From CAZAMB01 sp964486335 (lineage in GTDB: Bacteria > Planctomycetota > Phycisphaerae > UBA1845): a stretch of DNA of 64,000 nt. Shown here piece by piece: positions 38,997 through 46,486 of this stretch; within the stretch, counting starts at the first letter, position 1, and each line of letters opens with the position of its first letter. The position numbers and the translations under genes are program-made. The stretch is from contig CAZAMB010000013.1 in the NCBI GenBank assembly GCA_964486335.1, positions 62,001 through 126,000 of the forward strand, given 5' to 3'. Under the pieces are notes generated by a model. That model was not told the DNA's origin. It made no database searches and saw only the letters and a program-made list of their open reading frames with translations.

Positions 38997-39209
38997 ATGA
39001 AGAAAGTCGATGACGAACTCCTTAGGATCATGGTTTGCCCGGTGACGCACGCCAAGCTCGTGCAATCAGGCGACTGGCTTTATTCGACGGATGAAGAGAC
39101 TCGCCGAAAATACCCGGTTCGGGACGGCATTCCGATCATGCTGATCGACGAATCGGTGGTGGCCGAACCGGAGGAGTTTCGACGAGTGATGGCCGAGGCG
39201 AAACGGTAG
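38997..39209 (+). CDS. Trm112 / UPF0434 family protein
   Basis: 70 residues from the ATG at 38997. The family pattern is clear: LLRIMVCPVTHAKLVQSGDWL, then EETRRKYPVRDGIPIMLIDESV. Trm112-like proteins are small partners that activate methyltransferases in eukaryotes and archaea; bacterial members such as YcaR are less well studied. Only one of the Cys pairs typical of zinc-binding members is visible (VCP). It is 14 bases upstream of rpsR. Confidence 0.9.
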   Translation: MKKVDDELLRIMVCPVTHAKLVQSGDWLYSTDEETRRKYPVRDGIPIMLIDESVVAEPEEFRRVMAEAKR

Positions 39210-39223
39210 CAAAGGATTCGAGA

Positions 39224-39460
39224 ATGGAAAGACCAAAAGGGTTTCACACGGAACAACGATTTCCGGATCGAGGCGGCGAAGGGTGGGTCGGTCCGCTGGT
39301 GGATTACAAAGAAATCGATCTGCTGCGCAAGTTCATGACTTCGAGCAGCAAACTCATGTCGCGAAAGCGCGCCGGCACGGACGCTCAGGAGCAGAAGGCA
39401 CTGAAGGTTGCCGTGAAGCGTGCTCGTTTCATGGCGCTCATTCCATACCGCGGCGCGTAA
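39224..39460 (+). CDS. rpsR: 30S ribosomal protein bS18
   Basis: 78 residues from the ATG at 39224, with AAAGGA upstream. The signature VDYKEIDLLRKFMTSSSKLMSRKRAGTDAQEQKALKVAVKRARFMALIPY identifies bS18 (only parts are quoted in sequence: VDYKEIDLLRKF, KRARFMALIPY). It binds 16S rRNA in the platform of the small subunit next to bS6. In most bacteria rpsR sits with rpsF, ssb and rplI; here it follows a Trm112-family gene and is convergent with the OleB-like gene. Confidence 0.93.
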   Translation: MERPKGFHTEQRFPDRGGEGWVGPLVDYKEIDLLRKFMTSSSKLMSRKRAGTDAQEQKALKVAVKRARFMALIPYRGA

Positions 39461-39479
39461 CCAAATCGCGGCAACCCGA

Positions 39480-40373
39480 TCAAGCGCTGGCGGAACCCCC
39501 CATCCATTGATCAATGAGCGGGATGATCCGTTCGTGCGCATCTTCGACGATGTAATGACCGGCGTCGGCGAAGCGGTGGACTTCGGCGTTGGGAAAGCGC
39601 TGACGCCACTCGTTGAGGTACCAATCGTTGAAACAAAAATCCCGAGCTCCCCAGCAGATCAGCATGGGTTTGCCGGCCAGCAAATGCAGCCCGGATTCGA
39701 TCTCGCGAACGACGCGGTGGCTGGGAACGAGGGGCGAAACGGGGATATCGCGAATGAACCGCATGATCCCGACCCGGTCCCTCCATGAGCCATAAGGGAG
39801 CAAGTATCCCTTGGCGACGTGCGGAGTCATTCGCTCGCGGTTCATGCAAGCCTGTTTGAGCGCACTTCGGCAGAAGCCGTTGAATCCGCGAACAATCAGA
39901 TCGCCCAGACCGTTCCATCGACAGATCCGAATTCTTAGAGGAATCGGACCGCCGAGGAACGCAGCGGTGTTCAGAATCAGCATTCGATTGACGCGCTTTG
40001 GGTTTCGTACCGCCCAGCCGCAGGCCACGGCCCCGCCCCAATCATGCCCACCGATGCTGATCGACCGCAATCCCAGATGGTCGATCAGTCGGCCGACGTT
40101 CTTGATGTGCATATCCAGAGTATATCGATAGCGTTGAGGTTTGGCGGAAAGCCCGCAGCCGATGTGGTCGGGCGCGATCACGCGGTATCTGGCGCGCAGT
40201 CCTTTAATCAGGTCACGGTAATAAAAGGACCATGTCGGATTGCCGTGAAGCAAAATGATGGGCGGTCCCTCGCCTTCGTCCACGTAGTGCATCCTCGATC
40301 CGCCGGTCTCGAAGACATGGGAATCGAAAGGGTAAAGGTCGGCGATAGACTCGATTCGGGGATCACGCGGCAT
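39480..40373 (-). CDS. oleB: Alpha/beta hydrolase, OleB / haloalkane-dehalogenase type
   Basis: 297 residues from the ATG at 40373, two bases after the stop of the OleA-like gene (a longer reading from 40403 would overlap it). Haloalkane-dehalogenase-like fold: oxyanion region LLHGNPTWSF (about 42-51), nucleophile elbow GHDWGG with Asp at about 111, acid in WGARDFCFND (about 245-250) and His in DAGHYIVED (about 273). OleB enzymes decarboxylate the beta-lactone intermediate of long-chain olefin biosynthesis. The assignment rests mainly on being next to an OleA-like gene; epoxide hydrolase or dehalogenase remain possible. Confidence 0.8.
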   Translation of the reverse strand: MPRDPRIESIADLYPFDSHVFETGGSRMHYVDEGEGPPIILLHGNPTWSFYYRDLIKGLRARYRVIAPDHIGCGLSAKPQRYRYTLDMHIKNVGRLIDHLGLRSISIGGHDWGGAVACGWAVRNPKRVNRMLILNTAAFLGGPIPLRIRICRWNGLGDLIVRGFNGFCRSALKQACMNRERMTPHVAKGYLLPYGSWRDRVGIMRFIRDIPVSPLVPSHRVVREIESGLHLLAGKPMLICWGARDFCFNDWYLNEWRQRFPNAEVHRFADAGHYIVEDAHERIIPLIDQWMGGSASA

Positions 40374-40375
40374 GG

Positions 40376-41428
40376 CTACCACCGCACACCGAGCATCACG
40401 CACGAGAGTCCGCTGCCGATGCCAAGCATCGCCATGTTGCTTTCAGGAAGAGGCGGGTCGCGCTCGACGCCCATGGCCATGGTCATGGGCAGCGAGGCCG
40501 ATCCGACATTTCCGAGAAACTCAAAAGTCGAAAAATCGCGTCCCGAATCCAGCTTGGTTGCCTCGTAAAGACGATCCCGATGGGCGGCGCCGACCTGATG
40601 AGTGAAGACTCGATCTATGTTGTCGTTCGACCAGCCGATCGAATCGCGAAAGTCACTCCAGGTTTCGGCCGCCAGAGTACAACCGTCGTCAAGCAGAGTT
40701 TCAGCGTCCGTGTTCATGCTCATCGTCGCACCGCCGGAGAAGCCTGTGTCGGCACTTCCCCGGCAGAGCTGGTTGTGCTCTGTCGCGCAACGCACGACGC
40801 CACCCAGCAAACGATGATCGGTCTGCGAGACGGATTCGTGAGTCATGACCAGCGCGGCCGCGCCGGAACCGATGGTTAGCGAGGCGAACGCGGCCTTGAG
40901 ATCCTGCCGGGTCAGTCGATGACCGGCCCGCAAAAGCTGGTCGATCGTCGTTCGCAGGAGATGCCGGCTGTTTTCGCCTGCCACGATCAGACCACGCTTG
41001 ACCTGCCCCAGTTCAATCATGTTGGCCAACGAGGTCATTCCATTGAGGAATCCGAGGCATGCGTTGGAAATATCATAAATTACGGATTTTCGCGGCAATC
41101 CGAGATTATGATGCACGACGGCAGCCGTTGCCGGTTCGAGACAGTCACGGGACACCGACGTATGCAACAAGCATTCGATTTGCTCGGGAGCAACACCCGC
41201 CTCTTCAATGGCTTTTCGCCCGCACCTTGTGCTCGCGTCGCTGGGCAGGGTTCCGTCTTCCCAAATGCGTCGCTCGCGGATACCGCTCATTAATTCCAGA
41301 CGCCCTTCGTGCAGACCGAATCGCTCGTAGACGGGGGCGAGTTCGCGCTCGATTTCGGCTGATGTCAGGACGATTTCGGGAAGAACATAACCGAATCCGT
41401 CAAGGCAGACTTTTTCATACTTGTACAT
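40376..41428 (-). CDS. oleA: OleA-type thiolase (acyl-CoA condensing enzyme)
   Basis: 350 residues from the ATG at 41428, with GGAG about ten bases upstream. A thiolase-fold enzyme close to OleA, which joins two fatty acyl-CoAs head to head to give a beta-keto acid. Catalytic residues are in place: Cys124 in DISNACLGFLNG, Glu98 in TSVSRDCLEPAT (the glutamate that deprotonates the second acyl chain), His277 in FTHQVGAA and Asn307 in FLGNVGSAS. The SRDCLEP and EHNQLCRGS segments separate it from ordinary FabH. Followed two bases later by the OleB-like gene. OleC and OleD are not in the window. Confidence 0.88.
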   Translation of the reverse strand: MYKYEKVCLDGFGYVLPEIVLTSAEIERELAPVYERFGLHEGRLELMSGIRERRIWEDGTLPSDASTRCGRKAIEEAGVAPEQIECLLHTSVSRDCLEPATAAVVHHNLGLPRKSVIYDISNACLGFLNGMTSLANMIELGQVKRGLIVAGENSRHLLRTTIDQLLRAGHRLTRQDLKAAFASLTIGSGAAALVMTHESVSQTDHRLLGGVVRCATEHNQLCRGSADTGFSGGATMSMNTDAETLLDDGCTLAAETWSDFRDSIGWSNDNIDRVFTHQVGAAHRDRLYEATKLDSGRDFSTFEFLGNVGSASLPMTMAMGVERDPPLPESNMAMLGIGSGLSCVMLGVRW

Positions 41429-41732
41429 AGCGGCGTCTCCGCGTTTCCGCCCGAAAATCAATAATCCTTTTCAGTACTCACGAGTCTCTTGGTAGATTAG
41501 GGGAAGATCATTCGCCGCTCAACAGCATCTGACGCCGACAAACGTCACGAAACAGGAGCCGAAATGTGAGATGCATCGAGACACCGCCTCGCACGGGCAG
41601 GATCCAACGGTTTGATACGACGGCAATGATTCTGATGGAAGATCGTTTCGGAGGGAAACCGCGCGCTCATTTGAGTTGTTCCGCCGAGCCGGCGATCCGC
41701 TGGAAAAGTAAGCCGCATGGCTGACACGAACT
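41429..41732. other. Intergenic region, nothing recognised
   Basis: 304 bases between the ABC1 kinase stop and the OleA start, both on the minus strand. No RNA, repeat or small gene was recognised; the OleA promoter should lie here. Confidence 0.35.
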
Positions 41733-43457
41733 TCAGTGCAAACGCCCGCTACGAAATATGGCCCAGCTCAAGCCCAGACCCAAAACGCCCGCCAGTAAAT
41801 AGCCCGCAATGCCGAGGTATTGAAAACTGATGCCGAACACCGTCCACTCCGTCCGGGCACTGACGACAACCGAGCTGCCAATGATGATGGCAGCGATGAC
41901 GATCGAAAACGCGAGGCGATTGCTGGAGCGGTCGAGCTCACCGATCAGCCGATCGATGTTCTCATGCCGAACGTCGAGTCGCCATCCGCCGGTGCCCATT
42001 CGCCGAAGCCCTCGACGCAACCGCGACGGCGCCTCGCGCAAGATGTTCAGCAAGTGCCAGCCGGTCAGCAAGGCCTCACGCGAAACCGCCTTGGGCGAGA
42101 ATCGATCCGCCAGGTTCTTTTTCAGTCGCGGTTTGAGCAGCTCCAGAAGATTGAGTTCGGGATCGAGCCGCGCCGTCACGCCTGCCACCGTACCGTAGGC
42201 CTTGATGAGCATGATGAAATCGCGCGGGACCGTCACGTCGTGGAGTCGCACCACGTCGGAAAACTCGTTGAACAGCGTCCGCAGATCGAATCGCCTGATC
42301 GGCAATCCGTAGTATTTCTCAAGAAGAGACCGCAACGCCCGGTGCAGGCTTCGTCGATCGGCCTCCGGTCCGATGGCGCCCATGTCGGTCAATGCGTCGA
42401 TCGCGACATCCACCTCGCGATTCACACACGCGTACACGATGACGACGAGCTGGGTCATCCACTCATCGGTAATGGTTCCGGTCTGTCCAAAGTCGATCAA
42501 TCCGATCGTGGCCGGAGCCTCGATCAGGATATTGCCCGGGTGCGGATCAGCATGAAACAAACCGATGTCGAACACTTGTCTGAGAAAGCAGTCGGCCAAT
42601 CGGCGAGCCGCGAGCGGCCGGTCAATCCTCACCTCCGGCGCGTCGCGATCCGAGCCTTCGATCATCGATTCCAGGTTCGCGCCGGGCAGCGCTTCGAGCG
42701 TCAGTACGCGGGGGCTGGTCAATTCCCAGAACACTTTGGGAATCCGCACGCCCGCGTCGTCGGCGAGCGCGTCGCCAAAGCGAGCCGTGGCCGACGCCTC
42801 GTGGATGTAGTCGAGTTCCCGCGTCATCGTCTCCGCGAATTCGGCGACGATCGCCGTCGGTCGATAGATGCGCGATTCGGGCATCAGCGATTCGAGCGAT
42901 TGGGCCAGCCAGCGAAGGAGCTGCATGTCCAGTTCGATGATCTGGTCGATGTCAGGTCGCCGAACCTTGACGACCACGTTCTTGTTTTTTCCAATCAGCC
43001 GAGCGCGATACACCTGACCGATCGACGCACTGGCCAGCGGTGCTTCGTCGATCCATTCGAAACATTCGTGGATCGGTTTGCCGAGTTCTTGTTCTATGGC
43101 TTGCATCGCCGTCGAAGTGTCAAACGGCGGCACTTTGTCCTGAAGCAGCCGCAAATGTTCGATCACTTCGGTGGGCAGCAGGTCCGGCCGCGTGCTGAGC
43201 ATCTGCCCCAGTTTGATGAATGTTGGTCCCAGTTCCGTGCAAACGCGAGCAAGCCGACGACCCATCATCGCCGCGGCCGACTCGGGCGGCATGTCCTCGA
43301 CGCGTCGGCGCAGCATCCACACCGGGACGAACCGTCCGAGATTGAGCCTGGTCACGGCATGCCCAAACCCGTGGCGCGTCAGAACCCGAGCGATGTTGCG
43401 CATTCGGTTGAGTGATCGAACGTTTCGGGTGAACTGCAACGGCGTCATGATCAACAT
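41733..43457 (-). CDS. ABC1/UbiB-family atypical kinase
   Basis: 574 residues. Family motifs are complete: the KxGQ region, FIKLGQMLSTRPDLLP; the Ala-rich loop, ASIGQVYRA; the Lys in VVVKVRRPDI; the catalytic HADPHPGNILI; and DFGQTG. The last 60 residues form two membrane helices, as in UbiB, which helps coenzyme Q biosynthesis by acting on lipids at the membrane. The N-terminus may start at the ATG at 43448 instead of 43457. It is a single gene on the minus strand; no quinone gene is adjacent. Confidence 0.93.
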   Translation of the reverse strand: MLIMTPLQFTRNVRSLNRMRNIARVLTRHGFGHAVTRLNLGRFVPVWMLRRRVEDMPPESAAAMMGRRLARVCTELGPTFIKLGQMLSTRPDLLPTEVIEHLRLLQDKVPPFDTSTAMQAIEQELGKPIHECFEWIDEAPLASASIGQVYRARLIGKNKNVVVKVRRPDIDQIIELDMQLLRWLAQSLESLMPESRIYRPTAIVAEFAETMTRELDYIHEASATARFGDALADDAGVRIPKVFWELTSPRVLTLEALPGANLESMIEGSDRDAPEVRIDRPLAARRLADCFLRQVFDIGLFHADPHPGNILIEAPATIGLIDFGQTGTITDEWMTQLVVIVYACVNREVDVAIDALTDMGAIGPEADRRSLHRALRSLLEKYYGLPIRRFDLRTLFNEFSDVVRLHDVTVPRDFIMLIKAYGTVAGVTARLDPELNLLELLKPRLKKNLADRFSPKAVSREALLTGWHLLNILREAPSRLRRGLRRMGTGGWRLDVRHENIDRLIGELDRSSNRLAFSIVIAAIIIGSSVVVSARTEWTVFGISFQYLGIAGYLLAGVLGLGLSWAIFRSGRLH

Positions 43458-43809
43458 TGACTCAACAGGGATCGCCGATCGAAATCATTGGCACCACAAG
43501 CCGTACTCCATGATTCAACGCGGGCCACGCGATCCTGCGATCACCTTGTACAAGGCAAGCGATCAGCCTATCGCCGGGAAGCGCCCATGACAACGGATGC
43601 AATCCCACGGGCGGCGTTTCGTTTCGGACAGGAGGTCTAACGGAATCACGTTTGCAGGCTTCCTTGATTGAAAAAACTCCAGGCAGCGGCCGGAACAGGA
43701 ATCGCGCAAACCTTGCGTAACGCGCGGCGGCCTGGCATCGCCCGTCTACTTGTACTGACATTGGAGAGAAGAAGCGCCCGTATCGCCTTTCGCAGGCGGT
43801 GCCGGAGCG
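43458..43809. other. Intergenic region between cyclo-ligase and ABC1 kinase genes
   Basis: 352 bases. It contains a structured stem-loop followed by TTTTTT on the minus strand (listed separately). No protein of recognisable family is encoded; a 99-residue open frame on the minus strand has no family features. Confidence 0.4.
43671..43735 (-). terminator. Terminator-like stem-loop downstream of the rarA / cyclo-ligase operon
   Basis: On the minus strand CCAGGC and GCCTGG close a structure of about 57 bases with an inner hairpin CGCAA-GGT-TTGCG, followed by GAG and six Ts. It lies about 75-140 bases after the cyclo-ligase stop. It may end that operon or be the 3' end of a small RNA. Confidence 0.45.
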
Positions 43810-44400
43810 TCATGGCCGTCCAAATCGTCGAACAGCGTGATCCGTGATCAACATGCTCACGCGTCGATCAAGGGGTCCGACGGGAATCTGCGGCAGAAAC
43901 TGTCGTTCAAAGGCCAGCCCACAGGCGGTTCCGCGAAAATCCGAGTGGGCAAGGAATCGATCGTAGAACCCGCGCCCGCGACCGAGTCGGTTTCCGTATT
44001 CGTCGAATCCGAGGCCCGGGACAATGACCAGATCGATCAGCGCAACTGGAAACGGCACGCCGGAAACCGGCTCTCGGATGCCCATGCCCGAAACCACCAG
44101 ATCGTCGGTGAGCGATCGAATCTCGACCGGCATCATGCGACGCTGATTCCAACTGACCTTCGGCGCTAGCACTCGCTTACGATCCTGCCAGCTTCGGAGC
44201 ACGATCGGCGATGTGTCCAGTTCATTGGGAAGCGAAAGAAACACCATGACGACTTCGGCCTTGACGTATTCCGGCTGCTCGAAGAGTCGCTGGCAAGCGC
44301 GCGCGGAGAGATCGGCGAGCGCTTCCGGCGAAATCGCCGATGTTGCTTCGCGGAGCCTCTGACGAAGTTCTTTCTTGATCGGCAATGCGCATTTATCCAT
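43810..44400 (-). CDS. 5-formyltetrahydrofolate cyclo-ligase
   Basis: 196 residues. Converts 5-formyl-THF to 5,10-methenyl-THF using ATP, returning the stored folate to one-carbon metabolism. The basic N-terminus, MDKCALPIKKELRQRLREA, contains the ATP-contacting Lys/Arg; the diagnostic segment is VPGLGFDEYGNRLGRGRGFYDRFL, and ITDHAVRR lies near the end. Its ATG (base 44400) directly abuts the stop of rarA at 44401, so the two are certainly co-transcribed. Cytoplasmic. Confidence 0.94.
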   Translation of the reverse strand: MDKCALPIKKELRQRLREATSAISPEALADLSARACQRLFEQPEYVKAEVVMVFLSLPNELDTSPIVLRSWQDRKRVLAPKVSWNQRRMMPVEIRSLTDDLVVSGMGIREPVSGVPFPVALIDLVIVPGLGFDEYGNRLGRGRGFYDRFLAHSDFRGTACGLAFERQFLPQIPVGPLDRRVSMLITDHAVRRFGRP

Positions 44401-45750
44401 TTACGAGTCGCTTTTCCCGTTCGGCGATTCACCGTGTCGTTGTCGCAGTTTGTTCAACGCGGGCCTGAATGCCGCCTCGACGCCGCGATCGGTCGGCTCG
44501 AAATAGACTTTGTCCACGCCCAGATAGTCCTGCTCCACTATAACGCCCGGAGCATCATGAGGGTACTTGTAGCCGTCGCCGGCGCCGAGGCGTTCTGCCC
44601 CGGCGTACCCTGTCGAGCGGAGAAATCTCGGAACGGGAATCGTCCGATGGTTCCGTACGTCTTCGGCGGCACGCCAGATTGCCAATGCCGAAGCGTTGGA
44701 TTTCGAAGCGCATGCCAGGAAAATCGCCGCCTGTGCGAGCGGAATCTGGCATTCGGGCATTCCCACCATGAGCGTGGCGTCGGCGGCCGCTTGCGCGAGA
44801 ACCAGCCCCATTGGATCGGCGTTGCCGATGTCTTCGGCCGCGGCGATCACGATTCGGCGGGCCACGTAGCGAGGGTCCTCTCCGGCTTCGAGCATTCGGG
44901 CGATCCAGTAGACGGCCGCGTCGGGGTCACCGCCTCGAATGGATTTGATCATCGCGCTGATGGCGTCGAAGTGCGCGTCGCCGGTGCCGTCGTACTGGAT
45001 GGCCTTGCGCTGAATGGACTCGACGGCAACGGACAGATCGACAACGATCGGTTCACCGGCCTGTGACTTCGCCGATTGGGAGAGCACGGCGATTTCCAGA
45101 GCCGTAAGGGCACGTCGGGCGTCGCCGTCGCTGGTTGTTGCGAGATGATCGGCAGCTTCATCGGTCACGGTCACGGGCATCGCGCCCAATCCGTGTTCTC
45201 GATCCGCGACCGCCCGCCGAAGAAGCAAATCAATGTCCTCTCGGCTCAATGTCTCAAACTGATAGATCTGACTCCGGGAGACCAGCGGCGCGTTGATCGC
45301 AAAGAAGGGATTCTCCGTCGTGGCTCCGATCAGAATAACTATCCCTTCTTCCACGTCACCGAGGAGTACGTCCTGCTGGGCGCGATTGAATCGGTGCAGC
45401 TCGTCGATGAACAGAATCGTGCGCTGCCCCGACGCTTCGAGCCGCTCGCGCGCCTTCGAAAGTATCTCGCGAACTTCCTTAACACCCACCGCCGCAGCGT
45501 TGACCTGAACGAAATGAGACTGGGTCGTTTCGGCGATGATTGCGGCCAGCGTGGTCTTGCCCGTTCCCGGCGGACCGTAGAACACCGCACTGGTGATTCG
45601 ATCGGCTTCGAGGCTTCGGCGGAGAAGCCGTCCTTCGCCGACAAAGTGCCGCTGCCCGACGAATTGATCCAGTGTTCGAGGACGCATTCGCACGGCCAGC
45701 GGCTCGACTCGTCGTCGATTGGAGTCACGTTGCTCGGAAAACAGGTCCAT
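44401..45750 (-). CDS. rarA: Replication-associated recombination protein A (RarA/MgsA)
   Basis: 449 residues. A clamp-loader-like AAA+ ATPase that acts at stalled replication forks. N-terminus MRPRTLDQFVGQRHFVG, Walker A GPPGTGKT at 59-66, Walker B ILFIDELHRF, sensor region LIGATTENPFF, and the MgsA C-terminal domain with YDGTGDAHFDAISAMIKSIRGGDPDAAVYW. Abuts the cyclo-ligase gene downstream and is 81 bases after the GNAT gene. Confidence 0.96.
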   Translation of the reverse strand: MDLFSEQRDSNRRRVEPLAVRMRPRTLDQFVGQRHFVGEGRLLRRSLEADRITSAVFYGPPGTGKTTLAAIIAETTQSHFVQVNAAAVGVKEVREILSKARERLEASGQRTILFIDELHRFNRAQQDVLLGDVEEGIVILIGATTENPFFAINAPLVSRSQIYQFETLSREDIDLLLRRAVADREHGLGAMPVTVTDEAADHLATTSDGDARRALTALEIAVLSQSAKSQAGEPIVVDLSVAVESIQRKAIQYDGTGDAHFDAISAMIKSIRGGDPDAAVYWIARMLEAGEDPRYVARRIVIAAAEDIGNADPMGLVLAQAAADATLMVGMPECQIPLAQAAIFLACASKSNASALAIWRAAEDVRNHRTIPVPRFLRSTGYAGAERLGAGDGYKYPHDAPGVIVEQDYLGVDKVYFEPTDRGVEAAFRPALNKLRQRHGESPNGKSDS

Positions 45751-45831
45751 TGTTCAGCCCATCGTCGATCATATCACAAGGCGGAAGATTGGTCGCCAGG
45801 GACGGTGGTCCGAAATCAGCGGTGGCGCCCG

Positions 45832-46446
45832 TCATGGGCGTGCTTTGATGTGGCCGATCCCACTCCGCAGCGCGTCGCGCCAAGCAGGAAGATGCAACAG
45901 TTCTTGCGGCGTGGCGACCCGTAGTGGCAAAGTCGACGTCTCGCGAATCGTCATTCCCCACCATCCGATGTCGTACCACCGTTCGTGCTTGTGGCAGATG
46001 TCAGCGAACACGCCAATCGGCCTGTAACCCAAGCCCTCATGGAGCGCCACGCTGGCAGGATTGGGAAGTGCGATGACCGCGATGGCCTGATGAAAGCCTT
46101 GCAACCGCAGGCACGCCAATAGCGAAGTGTATAGTCCTCGTGCGTAGCCGATTCGCATGCAGTCGGGTCGTACATACACGCTCACCTCGGCCGACCATTG
46201 GTAGGCGGGCCGGGATCGAAACTTCGTCGCGTAGGCGTATCCGGCGATCACGCCGTCGACTTCCGCCACGAGCCACGGATGCGTCATGTTGGTTTCCGCG
46301 ACGCGCTGGGCCATCTCGTTCGCATCGGGAACCACGAACTCCGCCGAAAGATGAGTGTCGCGGACGATGGGACTGTAGATTTCCGCGATGGCAGGCGCGT
46401 CGTCCGCCATGGCCAGTCGAATGACAGTCGCTGCCCGGTTCTTCAT
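45832..46446 (-). CDS. GNAT N-acetyltransferase, phosphinothricin-acetyltransferase type
   Basis: 204 residues. GNAT fold with the acetyl-CoA loop near VYVRPDCMRIGYARGLYTSLL, where the usual R/Q-x-x-G-x-G/A reads RIGYAR, and the family's C-terminal ALPNPASVALHEGLGYRPIGVF. The start VIRLAMADDAPAIAEIYSPIV also fits the phosphinothricin acetyltransferase branch, which acetylates amino groups of small amino-acid-like compounds. Substrate unknown. It extends past the normal end by about 35 residues. Confidence 0.88.
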   Translation of the reverse strand: MKNRAATVIRLAMADDAPAIAEIYSPIVRDTHLSAEFVVPDANEMAQRVAETNMTHPWLVAEVDGVIAGYAYATKFRSRPAYQWSAEVSVYVRPDCMRIGYARGLYTSLLACLRLQGFHQAIAVIALPNPASVALHEGLGYRPIGVFADICHKHERWYDIGWWGMTIRETSTLPLRVATPQELLHLPAWRDALRSGIGHIKARP

Positions 46447-46486
46447 TTCTTCATTCTATCGTCACCGGGACGCCCGTGAATGCGCG

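Noticed and set aside
41820..43415. 531-residue plus-strand open frame opposite the ABC1 kinase
   Set aside because: Antisense to an unambiguous kinase gene; Arg/His-rich composition typical of a shadow frame.
43458..43761. A 99-residue minus-strand protein between the ABC1 kinase and cyclo-ligase genes
   Set aside because: No family resemblance, and it runs across the stem-loop and T tract.
43671..43809. 6S RNA next to the cyclo-ligase gene
   Set aside because: The stretch does not show the long closing helix with a central bubble I would expect; kept only as a terminator or unknown RNA.
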